Source: Paracamarosporium sp. OC-R06-R3 (Eukaryota > Ascomycota > Dothideomycetes > Pleosporales > Didymosphaeriaceae). Taken from it: DNA of 64,000 nucleotides. Shown piece by piece: positions 33,289-46,106 of this stretch. The notes beneath the pieces are model-generated. The model did no database searches. It was not told the DNA's origin and saw nothing but the letters and a program-made list of their open reading frames with translations. The stretch spans positions 124,001 through 188,000 of the forward strand of contig JACVRA010000169.1 of assembly GCA_019828545.1 (NCBI GenBank), written 5' to 3'. Numbering within the stretch: position 1 is the stretch's first letter; each line of letters starts with the position of its first letter. The translations under genes were made by a program, and so were the position numbers.

Positions 33289-33894
33289 TGTGACGGTGTG
33301 TAGCAAGGGGTTGTCGTTGCGAGTAGCGGCGTCTTTCGATAACGGAGCCTGCTTGTCTGTGGATAATGCGGGTGAGCCTCGTGTGTTTATGCGGTGCGGC
33401 TCTGATGGCGGCGGCGGCGATCAACGCGGCGTTGGTTGATATCTTGGCGAAGTCACGTGCTCATCAGGGCCCCTCTTATGCCGCAGCTCCCTGACTCTCG
33501 CCCTGTAGGCATTTGGCACTAGAGCAAGGTCAAGCAGTGGCTTTATAACATGCCTTGAGACTATGCTTTAGCTTCAGATCTTTGTTCCAGGTACACGTCC
33601 AGTAAATGCTATCGCCCCAAGCCATCCTCTTCGGACCAATTGATCGCCCGGCACTCCCGCAGTTTCAGTCCGTGCCCTCCACGCTGCAGTGACGTACATC
33701 TAATGTCTCGGAGCAAAGCCAATGTTGGTCCGGCGCGGAAAGGTAGTATGTAAGCACAGTAGACGGCCCACTAAGCCCTGTGGCAGTTGTGTTCGGCCTT
33801 CTATAGTCTTTTCTAGCCGAACCGACTGCTCTTACGCCTTCTTGCCGTGCCCCTCTTGCTCGCCCCGCGAAGAGTGACCACAACTCCAGGCGAG
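33289..33894. promoter_or_regulatory. Divergent promoter between SEM1 and IML2
   Basis: These 606 bp separate outward-pointing start codons. The frames in it have no family resemblance. No site named. Confidence 0.45.
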
Positions 33895-36479
33895 ATGTTG
33901 AAAGTTGGCGGATGGCTGGGTGGCGCGAAGCATAGGGTGGCCCACGGCCAGACGAGGAGCTTGAACGCTCTCGATGAGCTTACGCAGAGTAAGTGGTGCT
34001 GGGTACAGTGTCGCGTGCAGCTTGACTAATGGTGTAGTCGAGGATGCAATGTCTGGTACGAACATAGATGCCATGGCACATGATTTGTTGGATTGCAATT
34101 GACAACAAGCGATCACAGCTGTCACATATATCATGAACGACGATGTCGACACCGCAGAAGCACATCTTAGCAAAGGCAGCTCGCCCTTCCACCAGGTATA
34201 ATGCGCTTCCAAGCTCCCACGCGATGCCCGTACAGATGAGTCGAAACTTACACTGGCGTAGCTGGGAAAAGGTGTTGTAACGTTCATGAGAGCTACTCTA
34301 GGCTTCGAGCAGGAGATCATGCGAGAAGGTCTGCTTCTGGTACATACGAGCACTTGACAAAGCTAACACACGATGCAGCTGCTGAAACACTATCTAATGC
34401 CGAGAACACCGCCTACGAGAACCAGCGACGTGCTCACCGTACCCCTAGCGCTTATCAGTCACCCATATACCCTTCAGGAACCGAATACGCAGTATGCCTA
34501 GCAGAAGCACAGCTTATGAGTGCAATCGTCGGAGTACTGAATGAGAGTTTGACAGAGGCCATCAAAAGCTTTTACAAGCTAAGGAAGGCATACCTCACAC
34601 TAGAGGGTGTCTTAGATGTAGAGAAGAAGTTCTTAAAGGAGAGGAGTACAAGTAGTTTGGGATCGACAAGCTCGGCTGCATCATCGAGACCTGCTTCTAG
34701 GGCATCAGTGAGGGGCTCAGGACCACCTGTTTCGAAATCTCTAGCCCCAGAGGATACCAATACTGCTGTGTCAAGGACCGTGGACGAGGCGAAGAAGGGT
34801 AACCAGGAAAACGAGAAACCAACGCAGGCAGTAACATCAAAGCCAGCTGAGAAGAAGAAAGCAGATCAAGATGACGACGATGATGATTTCGATTTCGTTG
34901 ATGCGGATGAAGAGCATGAAGGTACAGAGACCCCCATGGAGTACATGGGTCATCTCAATGTACCAGCAGAAAAGGGACAGACGTTAGCGCTCGACAATAC
35001 GCAGAAGAATTTGGACATCGACTCAAGCTCGGCAAAGAACCTACCTTCTTCGGACAAGCAGCCGGATACGTCTATTCCAGACGCGGTCAACGATTTTGAA
35101 CAGCTTACGTTATCGGAAACTGTGAAAGCAAATGAAGATGTTTCGCTTTTTGGCGATCATCCTGTTGATCTCTTCATCATAAGTGGTTCCAACTTTTGTT
35201 TCGGGATTTTGCTTCTTATGATATCTATGGTACCTCCGGCTTTCTCGACCCTACTGAAAATTGTTGGATTCAAAGGCGACCGGGAACGTGGCATCCAGAT
35301 GCTGTGGCAGGCGACCAAGTTCCATAACATCCATGGTGCTATGGCTGGACTTGTATTGTTCATGTATTACAACGGCATCACAGGCTTCTGCGACATCATT
35401 CCACAGACAGGAGAGGGCTCGTACCCAAGAGCACGGTGTAAGGCACTACTAACCGAAATGCGGCAGCGATACCCTGAGAGCCACCTCTGGCTATTGGAAG
35501 AGGCACGGATGCTTGCGTCAGAAAAAGAGCTTGAAAAATCTGTCGAGTTCGCCGCCAACACCAAGGAATCTAAGCTCAAACAACTAGAAGCCTTAGGATG
35601 GTTCGAGCGAGCACTACACACCATGTACATACACGACTACGAAGCTACCTCTGCTGCGTTTCTCAAATGCATTACCTTGAACAATTGGAGCCACGGCCTC
35701 TACTACTACATCTGCGGTACTTGCCATGTTGAACTTTACCGTCGCGACAAGTCATCTCATCCCGCTGCCGCAAAGGTCCATGCCGCCAAAGCCGTCGAGC
35801 ACTTCCAGCGCGTGGCCCCGAATACAGGCCGAAAGAAGTTCATGGCGCGCCAGCTGCCCTTCGACGTCTTCGTCAACCGCAAGATAACAAAGTGGGAAGA
35901 ACGCGCCAAAGAGTGGAAATGCGATTTCATAGACGCCATCGGTGTTTCGCCCCTAGAAGAAATCATATACTTCTGGAACGGATACAAACGCATGAGGAAC
36001 GACCATCTCGAGACCTCGCTAGCGAACCTTGCCTGGAGTGAAAGCGCTGAGAACCCACACTGGGCTAAGGAATCGCTCGACGAGAGAGCCATCCTGGCTC
36101 TACTCCGCGCGGCATGTCTAAGGAGTAAAGGCCAGACGGACAAAGCCAAGGAAACACTGCAAAAGGAGATCATTTCGCATGACAAGATGCTGTTCAAAGG
36201 GCATAACAAAGATGTGTGGACTGCGCCTTGTGCGCGATATGAGATGGCTGCCAATGTTTGGCGAGAGGCAGATAAGGATGGCCGACCGGAAGAACATGGG
36301 GGGATGTTGGAGGAGTGCAAGAGATACTTATTGGAGGTTAGTGGGTGGGAGAGCTACGATTTGGATGCTAGGTAAGTTCATTTCAGCTGAGCAAAGTTGT
36401 GTGCTAAGTGGACGGTAGGATCGGGATGAAGGTCACGACGGCGAAGAACACATTGAAGAGATATGGCGTTGAGTGTTGA
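33895..36479 (+). CDS. IML2: Iml2/TTC39-family TPR protein (inclusion body clearance)
   Basis: Six exons, 33895-33988, 34038-34055, 34119-34195, 34262-34328, 34379-36371 and 36419-36479, give 769 residues, in the range of yeast Iml2. Family blocks are LNALDELTQIEDAMSAVTYIMNDDVDTAEAHLSKG (built from three exons), LGKGVVTFMRATLGFEQEIMREA, SPIYPSGTEYAVCLAEAQLMSAIVGVLNESL, then a variable acidic insert (DDDDDDFDFVDADEEHEGTE), HNIHGAMAGLVLFMYYNG, ESHLWLLEEARMLASEKEL, and the TPR-like LYYYICGTCHVELYRRD near residue 540. Yeast Iml2 helps clear protein inclusions via lipid droplets. Exon 2 is only 18 nt; the conserved reading across it (QIEDAMSA) supports the model. Confidence 0.9.
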
Positions 36480-39400
36480 GGATATGACTATGCCTCCAGG
36501 GTTCTCAAAGTGGGTCCCTATGCCCAACCGATATAGCACATCTTTAGAATACCGTGAACGAGCGTGTGGTCATACGGAGATGTCATCCACGACCGCGTGT
36601 CAGTTCTCCCGTACGGTTCATGGACTTCAGCACGTACAAAAATACACAATGAGTAACGAGTGAACGCAATTATGAATTTTGGCCCTTGCAGAAGTGAATA
36701 CAAAGACCGCCGCTTATCAGCCATTGCACCCACAAGCACATTCACTAGTATTCAGAAATCTGTACAGGATCGCTAAAACATACGAACATGAACATGAGAA
36801 CGCTGTTCTACGTTTCCTATCCACCGAAAGAAGTCGTGCATTGACTAGTCATTGTCTAGATCGCAAGAGCTTACGAAACGTCAAATGTATGCATGCAATG
36901 AAATTAGCCTCCCCGTGGCGTTCCTATATTGCAGCGGATCCGGGGTACCGATCGTAGATTGCAGCGGAATGATGCTGCAGCAGGGGTCAGGTAGGGTGGT
37001 GTGGAAGGCTTATCGCTGTCGAGTGAGAGTTTATCCAGGGACGTAAGGCAAGGTTCAGAAAAGTTAGACCAGAAGGAGCGACGAACCAAAGTACACTCAC
37101 TAGCTCTTTCAAGCATCTCCGAATCAAATTGTAGTCCACGAATGAATCACCAGAGGCTATTTACTACCCGCTGTGCACGAACGGTCAACTCGTCCCGAGG
37201 CTGAGGTTTGTTCATGCAGAGACCGTGGCTTGGTGCACTGTTCTGCGAGATTTTTTCCATGCGCAAGAAACATTTGTAGAGATGGAAATATTTTGACTAT
37301 GATGAACCATCAGCAGCTGTATGAGACTGCCGTTAGCCATCCCAGCGGGTTATAGAGATGGGTTCTAAAGTAATTTTTTGATTACTCGACTACAAGAATG
37401 ACTCATTCCGTTTGGTACTATATCCGATGGAATCAAAGGAGGATCGAGTGCGAAGTCCAAGGTCCAGAAGCAGGACAAAAATAGACCTTGGAGTAGGCCT
37501 AGGTGGTTGGAACTTTGCGAAGCCTGTTTGAGTTGTGGGGAAATTGCGTTGTGGCATGTTGCATTTATCCAGCACCACGTCATTGCCGGAATAACGAAGG
37601 ACATCGCGAACTGCACGTGGCTAGTAAAGTAGACGCGCCAACAAAAGGAGGGTCAATGACGGTTGTCGTATATTGACCACCCTCACGAGGCACCTGTTCT
37701 TGGTTCTATTCTTAGTTGCAATCTTTTACAGAAGCGACAAGACAACGTTCGCGGTGGATGCTGATTTTGCCGGATGTTCGGCCGTCCGGGGCAGGTGCTG
37801 TTCCAACGCTCATTCATGTCAAGGCTGTTCAAAGGTGTACTTCCGTCACATGTTGGTTCGCTCAAGGTTCACTGGGAGCGAAAGAACATATTGGTAAACA
37901 GATGGGTGGCCACACAAGCGAGTCATTGCATGTCTTTGAAGGACTAAGCATCAGCAGAAGTTTAATTTGGACACAGGGTCAAGATGTGCTACCCCTTGTG
38001 CATTGGGTACCCTGTGGGCATACGTACTACTATGTGTCTATGGGCTGGACAGCGTACTGCGTCCAATGCTCAGGAGCATGAATTTTTGAAGCAGGATTCG
38101 TGGGTTAGTCACACAGTACTGTGGAATTGGAAGTGCACCGTTGGTGAAGCTTCCAGACTGTAGTCAGCTCCTCGATGGAAGGAATTACCGTTGATGGGCT
38201 GCGTCCATGCCGACAGCACATAAAAGGTGACGAACGTCTCCAAGTATAAAGGAAACCTGGCCAGGCTATGCTTATCAAAGTCACCGAGAGAAGAGTCATT
38301 CGCAAGAGGAAAGATCAATGTTTGGTCGATGCCACCGGGAATAGGGAGAATAGGCCGAGGGTCGAACCACGCCAATACGATGGATTCGAAAGGACTTGGC
38401 TAGGGCGTAGTGGGAAACGAGAAGATGGGACCCTGGGAGGTAGATGCCAGGCGCTGGGAGCAAACAACCAGAGCTTATATTGGGCGGGAGTGGCGCGGCA
38501 CATGCATAATGAGGCTGCTAAGGCCCTGGAAGACGAAACCGCGCACGTTTCTCCGAATCCAACGGCGGGCCCTTGGCGATGCAGATCGGCGCGTGGAGTT
38601 GACGTGCGGTTGTTGTAGGGACGCTGAGGGATGCGCAGGAACACGGTGCAGACGCACGTCAGCCAACAGCAGGCGAACAAGCCCGGTTGATGGCCGAGGG
38701 CAGCAGGAGGAGGGACGAGGCCGGCGGCGGCCGGGAGCCGTGGTTCCTGTTCGCTCGACGCCGCCACGGCCTCTGCCTCCAGCATGTGCATCGACGGCCG
38801 TGTTGGACGTTGGCCGGCGCGCTGTTGAATGTGCCCTCCCTCGGAATAACGGCGCCAGGCACTGGGCACTGGGCACCGTCGCTCCAGCACGCAGGGTTAG
38901 ACTACCGGCAGAGGCTTTTATTTTGCAAGCTCGCAGCGGCTCCCTCGGCCAGGTGGGACCAGCAGCCGACTGCGGCGGTCATTGCTCGGGCGTCCTAGAG
39001 GCACTTCAGAAATTTCTCGCTCCCCTCGCATCGTGTGCACTTGTCCTTCTCCGCCCACACACCACGTCCAAAATCCCGGCGGCCCTCGACGACGTCCTGT
39101 CCTCAACCCCCTCGAGCCGCCCCGTTCGTCGTCTTCTCGCCGCTGCCTGGCCGGCTGCTCCCCAGACCAGCCCAATCGCTGCGCCCTGCCTCGTGCCTGT
39201 GCCTGTTCCTGTGCCTGTGCCCGTACCCGCACACGGCCGCCTTTTATATTCCCCAGCACCAGCCCGCCCGGCCCTCTGCAGCGACACGCACCCGCCTGCT
39301 GCCTGTCCGCCGTCAGCAGAAGCTCCACCGCCGCGCCAGCACCCCTCCAGGTCAGTCCCGCCCGCCTTACCGCCGCCGCCGCGTGCGCACGCTTGCTGCC

Positions 39401-39880
39401 TCCCCCCCCCCCCTCCACCTCCAACACAGCGCCTCTCTGCGCGACGTCTTTGCAAACGCACGCCTGCTCCTTCGCCCGCCCTCGACCGCCCCCGCTTCAC
39501 TGCCGCCAGCCAGCGAGCGTGGAGCACATACACCACCTTCTGCGTGGCCGTGACCGCATCCGCTCTACAATCACCTGGTCCACTGACTATCCAACAGCTT
39601 CGTGCAGCTGCGTCTCGCCCGCGTATTCATTGCACCCCAGCACAACACGTCGACTGCGCAGTTTCGCCGTATATCTATTCCACCTGCAGGCCACCGAGCA
39701 GAAGGCTTCGGTGAAGCATCAACTGCGGACGTACGGAGAGGTCGAGCATTGAACCTCTCCGGACACAAAAGCGCCTGCACTTGTACTGGTCCATCCTTGC
39801 AGTGCTCCCGCCAGGGACTACGAGCGCCATCACATCTTTGAGTATCTCTCAAGACAATCACAGCTCCGACCAAGAGCACC
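36480..39880. other. 3.4 kb gene-free stretch, right third a C/T-rich leader of the LARP gene
   Basis: From 36.5 to about 38.4 kb I find only short ORFs lacking ATG starts or family resemblance. From about 38.9 kb the + strand becomes C-rich with long pyrimidine runs (for example CCTCCCCCCCCCC near 39400), typical of fungal 5' leaders. A 434-codon frame at 38410-39714 is a by-product of this composition. A consensus donor at 39351 (CTCCAG/GTCAGT) and an acceptor ending 39597 with a CACTGAC branch site suggest a 247-bp intron in the 5' UTR. Confidence 0.5.
39193..39228 (+). repeat. Hexanucleotide GTGCCT tandem tract
   Basis: There are six imperfect copies of GTGCCT (GTGCCT, GTGCCT, GTTCCT, GTGCCT, GTGCCC, GTACCC) in the leader upstream of the LARP gene. 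This is simple-sequence DNA. Confidence 0.7.
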
Positions 39881-42800
39881 ATGGCAACCACAACAAATTC
39901 TCGCACCAGCAGCGATGCTGCCTCTGTACCATTCTCTTACGCCCAAGCCGCAAAAGGCTTATCGGCTGCACCAGGCTCGTCTGCCAGCAAAGCCTCTTCT
40001 TCGGGGGCGGTGACGCCTGCCAAAGACCCGCAGTCAGCGAACACGTCTTCTGTGGCTGTTATGAACTGGGCCGAAGACGCCGAATCAAACGATTCACCCT
40101 CCGAGAAAATCTCGGCTACGAGCGACTCGCGTATACAACACGCAAAGTCTGCCACGGTGCCCAGCGAGTTGACTGCAGCCGCATTGTCATCGCCAGAAAT
40201 AGGAGCATCGACTGCCTCTACCGTCACCAAGGATGATGACGTCTCATCGATACCGAACACGTCTTCAGATTCAACGTGGGAGAACAAGTCCCAAGCGTCA
40301 ACCTCGATTGACAAATCCACTGAACTAAGTGAGAAATCATCCCAGAAAGGGAAGGGCAAAAAGCGAGAGCAGGCACCCCCGAAGCCTCTTCAGGATGCCC
40401 CTCTGCCAGTGGTCAATATCTGGCAGCAACGGGCCGAACTCCGCCAAAAACCGACGAAGCCAGCTGCGGCGGCTGCACTCCCCAACGGTGTTGCACATGG
40501 AACTTCTCCCCCAATCAAGCAGTCTAAGGACGTGGAGAACATCGATGGTAAAGGTAGAGTTGTTTCGGCCGTAACCAAACCATCAGGTGCCGAGGAAGAG
40601 AAGGTGGATTCACTTCGGCAAGAATCAAGATCCGAGATGGATACGGACAAGGCTAGAAGAAACACAAGGGGTCGACCTCAAGAAAAGGAGACGAGAGAAA
40701 CGAGTGTATTCTCGCTCCCACCAGCTGGCGATCAGGAGTCCTGGCCAACTATGGATGCTGCAATAGATGAAGACCGCAAGAAGGCTCAGGAAAAGACCGA
40801 GAAATCGGACAAAGAGCGCAAGGAAGGCGCGGGGCTGAAGGCTGGCGGCAAGGGACAGTGGGTGAAAGTCCCATTTGTCCCTTCTGTCAACTTCAACACG
40901 CCTTTGCCGAGCAGCGGAGCTCGTAGAGGTGGACGAGGTACAGCCCGAGGTGGTGCACAGAATGGTGGTCGTGCTGGATTCAGCACAAGTGGTCCTGAAA
41001 AGGATACCACTGTACCGGCTGCCATGTCCAACGGTGACCAATCTAGGCGTGGTCGGCCTGACCCGTCTATCCGTGAGACCTCTCCCAAGGGCAAGCGTAC
41101 GGCTAGCGCCAGCTCGCTTGCTACCAAAGAGAAGCATGCTCAAGTCAATGGAGAGAAGCTTGTAAAACCTACTCAAGCCGATGTCGACTCTCAAGCAAGA
41201 GATACTGGCATGTCGATCGAGTCGCAGAACAACGTCTCTGGGCCCAATCAGCACAACACTTTCCCTCGCCAATACCCGTCCAATCGACCCAAGGGTAGGA
41301 GAACGGAGTGGTCCGGTCCAGACAAAAGGAAAGAGGGTGACTCTCTCTCACCCTCCAAAGAGAACGGAGTACCCGGCGAGCGTGCGTCTGCATCAGCTCA
41401 GACCGAAGCCTCAGAGGAGATAGAGCGTCGGACATCAAGCAACGTAGAAGGCCAGCCCCACCAGTCGAAGCGAGGGGCGAACGAACGGTTTGGTGCTTAC
41501 AATGGCCGCGAACGCCGTGGCGGCGGGCGTGGTGGTAGAGGAGGCAACTTCTCAAATGGGCATCAGTTCACCAATGGCCATATATCCTCGATGAAACAAA
41601 ATCCTGCCTATCCGGGACCCATGCCGCCTACGTCGTTCAACCCGGAGCAGAGTCCTTACTTCCCGCAATCCAGGTATAGGAACGGTCCGCGCTCGCAATC
41701 TGTCACAAACGAAAACGCATACCGTGTATCTGGTCAGTATGGCGGTCCCCAACAAATGCCTCCCATCAACACATACGTGGGTGGCAATGGGTATGAGTAT
41801 CCCATGGTGCAACCGATGAGTGCTGTCCCATACGGCCAGTACGGAATGGATCATTTCGCTTTGTTCTCTATGGTAACTACTCAGCTGTAAGTCTATTCTG
41901 ATTTGAATATGTTCTGTACTCTAATCCATTTAGTGAGTACTATTTCTCCTTGGATAACCTTTGCAAGGATATGTTCCTACGAAAGCACATGGATTCCAAA
42001 GGTTTCGTCTTCCTGAATGTGATTTCCGACTTCAATCGAATCAAGCACCTGACTACTGACCTTGAGCTGATCAAACTTGTGTGCTATCAATCACGTACGA
42101 TCGAGTTTCGCATTGGACATGACGGAAAGGATAGGCTACGTGCTCGCGAGAACTGGCAGCAATGGGTTTTGCCAATCGAGGAGCGGGACCCCTCGGCTCA
42201 AAACGAGGGACCGGAGGAGGTCTACAATCCACCCATCCCTCACCCAACTGGGTTTGACCCCAACGGTAACCCGAGGTATCCTGACATGTCCGCAACATCG
42301 CCGTCAGCTCCAGGCGCATACGGTAACGAAGGGCCCTACCCTACGATAAACGGTTTTCATCCTGGGGCTCCTCAACATACGCCCGTGATCCCGAACGAGA
42401 ACCTACCCAACGGTGTAGCTACTGAACATGGGAACGGCAATGCCATTCCGAATGGTCACCCTATCGACGATTCGACAAAGGCTGTGAGTGGCGAACCCGA
42501 TTCATTTTCTGATGAGCAGGTCGAATCTTTGACCGTCATTGTCCGCAAGCAAAACCCTTGTCAGATGCCAGTTTTGCCTCCTTCTACCTGCTGTTCGTTT
42601 TCTAATCCATCATACAGTAGGAGCGACTTGACGGACGAGTCTGAGGAAGGGGTCGGCCGCCACCACGCCATTTCCAAACCGAGCGGCGCTGGTTCCTTCT
42701 CGGGGTAAGCATACAAAAGAAACCAACAACCTTGCAAGGGCGTGCTGACGTTGTAGCAGGACTGAAAGCCAAGTTCAAGACCAGTCTCGGAGAACCCCAA

Positions 42801-43318
42801 ACCCTTTAGCATCAACCTCACCGATGACTTGTTCTCAATACTGGGTGAAAGACAACGATGCCCCTATTGATTTTGCCCCTCCTGGTTGTTTTCACGAATC
42901 CTATGCTGTCCTTCGATCGAACGCGCTTCATCAGCGCCAACAATCTGTTTCCGGTGGCTGCTCGTATGATATGAGCGTGCTATACCAGTTTTGGTCTCAT
43001 TTCCTCGTCCGTAACTTCAATACCCGAATGTACGACGAGTTTCACCTATTTGCTTTGGAAGACTCTCGCAACAAGTCTTCCGAGGTCGGCATTTCCAACC
43101 TCATCAAGTTTTACGGACAGTCATTACTATCGTGTCAAAATGAACTACGTGGCCGTGTTGCGCACGACTTTATCGGCTTGATACGGTCGGAAGATGATCC
43201 TTGTCGCCCAGCACTCCAACAGCTACGGTCGGCTCTACATAACGACAACATGAACGCTCGGAACCGGATGCGTGTTAATGAATTTCTGGATGAAGAGCTA
43301 AAAGCCTCTTTGCAATGA
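39881..43318 (+). CDS. LARP1-type RNA-binding protein (La motif plus DM15-like C-terminus; Sro9/Slf1 relative)
   Basis: Exons 39881-41886, 41934-42704 and 42760-43318 give 1,111 residues. The first 660 residues are Ser/Lys/Gly-rich and probably disordered, with PFSYAQAAKG at the start, a GKGQWVKVPFVPSVNFNTPLP block near 330, and RGG-type clusters (RRGGRGTARGG; RERRGGGRGGRGG). The La motif begins at about 667: QLEYYFSLDNLCKDMFLRKH, GFVFLNVISDFNRIK, LELIKLVC, NWQQWVLP. The first intron falls inside its opening helix and the splice restores QLEYYFS. The last 160 residues (LYQFWSHFLVRNFNTRMYDE, ISNLIKFYGQSLL) resemble the cap-binding DM15 helical repeats of LARP1. Such proteins bind mRNA and control translation. 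Exon 2 near 42545-42610 (NPCQMPVLPPSTCCSF) looks atypical and might hide a small extra intron. Confidence 0.88.
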
Positions 43319-44296
43319 TTGCTAGACTTTTTTTTTTTTTTTTCGAATGTACAGCATTGGGGCAAAGCTCAGAACTCCGCGTCACCCGGGATAGGGATTC
43401 TAAATGCCGGCAGTGCTCGATGATACTTGCCCTAGTCCTGTCGGTTTTGGCTTTTCGCTTCGATGTGTCTTCATCCCCAGTTCTCGATCGACTCTGTTGG
43501 TTCTCAATGTTTCCACTACATGGCGATCCTACGCCTGAACCATGTTGCTCCTAATGTCTTTTACACCGAGTAACTGGCATTTCTTCCACAAGAAAAGTTT
43601 TCGATTTGGCGTTAGTACACGAGCATGGTGTTGCACTGGTTTTGTTTCTATTCACCTTGAAAATAGACTGAGCACGCGGAGGAACAATGTTTCCCTGGAC
43701 GGAGCCTTTCCTTTTCGGAAGAGATACCTGAGATACCTAAGCCTTTTCTTGGGACATCCCCAACCCGGCAATTGAATCTTGTCGTCTTTTCTTCAATGCG
43801 GCCGGGACACAGGGGGAACGGCATTGTGGCAGGCGTCCTTCTCTCTTCTCATGGGTCTTCAGATCCCAAGCATAGCGCAATTTTTGTGGGTTTATGGTCT
43901 GTTTCTACATGGTTATCAGGAAGTCTCCCCTTCTGCTTTGTGGGTGTGGGTAAAGAACGATTTCCCTAGGTGGAATCGAGACCCGGTAAATAAAAGCTGT
44001 TCGCTCAGTGCATTGTTCGGATACGGTCGATAGTATTGATTGTAGCATTTCAAAAACAAAACATTTGTTGGTTGTGATACACATGGATGGATTGTGACTG
44101 CAGTGTTGCAGGCGCAAGAAGAGGGTTGCAGCACGTGACAAACCCTGTGGCGCGGTTGATTCCGACATGCCGACTGTTGCTGCGCCCCCCGGGTTTAATC
44201 GGCCGTGGGGAAACGCGGGTGGCGACGTTGAGTGTCGTCCCCACACAACTCTGCCACATCTACATCTCCTCTCTACATTGGCAGCAAACAACCGAC
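43319..44296. other. Intergenic stretch, 1.0 kb
   Basis: The stretch starts with a run of 16 T (43328-43343) ten bases after the LARP stop codon, then non-coding sequence and the promoter of the next gene. The short ORFs within it are not convincing. Confidence 0.45.
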
Positions 44297-45688
44297 ATGG
44301 CGCCTGCATTGGCGCGAATACATCAGCTGGTGGCCAAGAACGCGAAAGTGTTCAAGTGAGTATAATCTGGGCTCAACTCCATTCCCGATAATGGCTCTGA
44401 CATCAGAAGGGCTGCCTGGAAACATACAGCGAAACTTGTTCAGGATCAACTTCCAGCATCTATCCGACCTAGCCAGGCGGAACTCCAGCCTATCTTCGCG
44501 AGACATGTTCCAAAGCACCCTGTCCACCGCGTTGCTCTGTTGAAGCAGAGTAAAGGTCGCTGGTATACAACCCATAGCACAATCTCCGCGACCGTCCGCC
44601 GCTTCGCCACTAGGGCGCGTTCTTCTGGGCCCAAATTCGATCGAGCATCCTTCCCAAAATCTCAAACCGGTGACGCGGTCATTAGGCAGTCTGGTCGAGC
44701 GCCCTTTGCATCGACACTGAGACCTAATCTCACCGGTGGTACGCTTGGACGTACAGCTGGCGGCTATGGCTGGGGTTCAGGACGCACTGGAGGTGCTCGA
44801 TACTTCTCGCATGGCCCTGCAGCACCGGCTCAGGTCATTACCAATGTCTCGCAGGCCATTCGGGCCTTTATGCTTGGAGGTCAAAAGGCACAATTCGATG
44901 GCATCGACCCTCGTACGGGAGAGAAATGCTTCAAATCTGTCTCAGCGGTCCAGGACAAGATTAACCGTACTCTCACCAAAGTCTCGAAGGCTACCCCAGG
45001 CTCGCATATCAGCTTCAACATCAATCCTACCGTCACCGCACTTAGTCCTCTCTCCGCAGTGAAAGGTTTCGCTTCGTTCGCACAGGAGAAGGACTCGTTA
45101 AACAAGAACGGCTTCCTTGACATGCTCTCCGTTGACTTTTCTCGCGCAGTCCAGGAGCTTGCGGGCACACTCAAAGATCTTCAACGCCTCTCAAGCCTAG
45201 GTGATCTACCTATAACATATGAGTATTCCACGCTCAAGGTTCACTTTCCTGGCTGTGACGCTAGCACTGTGGAGAAAATTTGTGACGAGTTCGGCGTTCA
45301 GCGTGGAGTTATATCACAAGATGATGATTTTGACTCCTTTGTCGGAACCGAGATTGCTCTTCTTTTCCCCTTCGCACCAACCCGCTCACCTTCTGAGTGC
45401 TCTTTTTACGGGAAAGATGTTGCTGATCGCCAATATCCAATCGATTGGCGGCCAATGATGGCCTCGTCTATACTCAGCTCGGATTCCGATGACTACTCAA
45501 CGCACTCTGAGGACGGTTTGGAATACGAACATATACTTCAAGACAATCCTTGGACAATGTCTGATGAGGAGGGCTACGAGAGCCTTCACGCCAGTGACGT
45601 AGATGAATACGATCAGCACTCGCCGCTCGAGTACCAAGGCATTGAGGGCATATACAGGTTCATGGAGCAATGTGAGGCAAGCTCGTGA
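44297..45688 (+). CDS. Conserved fungal protein of unknown function (often labelled casein kinase II beta 2)
   Basis: Exons 44297-44355 and 44407-45688 give 446 residues. The joined N-terminus (MAPALARIHQLVAKNAKVFK, then RAAWKHTAKLVQDQLP, RHPV-like HVPKHPVHRVALLKQSKGRWY, TVRRFATRARSSG) is basic and free of acids, so a mitochondrial presequence is plausible. A Gly-rich GRTAGGYGWGSGRTGGARYF segment precedes VITNVSQAIRAFMLGGQKAQFDG, which is the most conserved-looking core. The last third is acidic (SSDSDDYSTHSEDG). I recall this family being called casein kinase II beta 2 subunit in fungal annotations, but the paired CxxC zinc ribbon of real CK2 beta is missing, so I would not infer that function. 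Confidence 0.8.
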
Positions 45689-46106
45689 TAGGGAAATCGG
45701 AATTGCGTTTGTAAGAAGAGGGGCTTCCATAACATCGATTGTCTACAATCATATACGTTCACTGGTTTGAATCGCTCATTTCCCCTTTCTCTTATGTAGT
45801 AGCAATCTTAATAGATCTTGACAACATCATCTAGTGTTGTGTGTGACAACAGCGATTACTACCTTGGGTTCACCGCGACTAACGAGCATCGGATGACTTT
45901 CCAGCTCAAATGTTTTTTTTTTTTTTTGCTATAATACCCATCACAGTTCCTGCGTATGGTGCTGCTTCCCGTTAGCTTAACCCACTATCGATAGCTTATT
46001 AAGCTCGACGGTACTCCGAATCACCTCCGATCCACCCCGCAACAGGGTTTGGCACCAACAAGATTGTACCATACCAAGCTGCGAGAATACACAGGACAAG
46101 ACGTCG
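45689..46106. other. Intergenic stretch with a T15 tract
   Basis: These 418 bp lie between two + strand genes, with a run of 15 T at 45913-45927. They hold the terminator of the upstream gene and the promoter of the FAH-hydrolase fusion. Nothing else seen. Confidence 0.45.

Noticed and set aside
37673..38081. Two overlapping ORFs (74 and 121 codons), one with a hydrophobic start
   Set aside because: Both open with TTG rather than ATG, and no domain or plausible splice partner was found.
38410..39714. 434-codon + strand ORF rich in Pro, Arg, Ser and Ala
   Set aside because: It begins with GTG, has no family resemblance, consists of C-rich low-complexity sequence also open on the other strand, and fits an untranslated leader better.
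42540..42620. Possible extra intron in the LARP gene
   Set aside because: No good GT-AG pair keeps the frame better than reading through; noted in the gene entry as an uncertain segment only.
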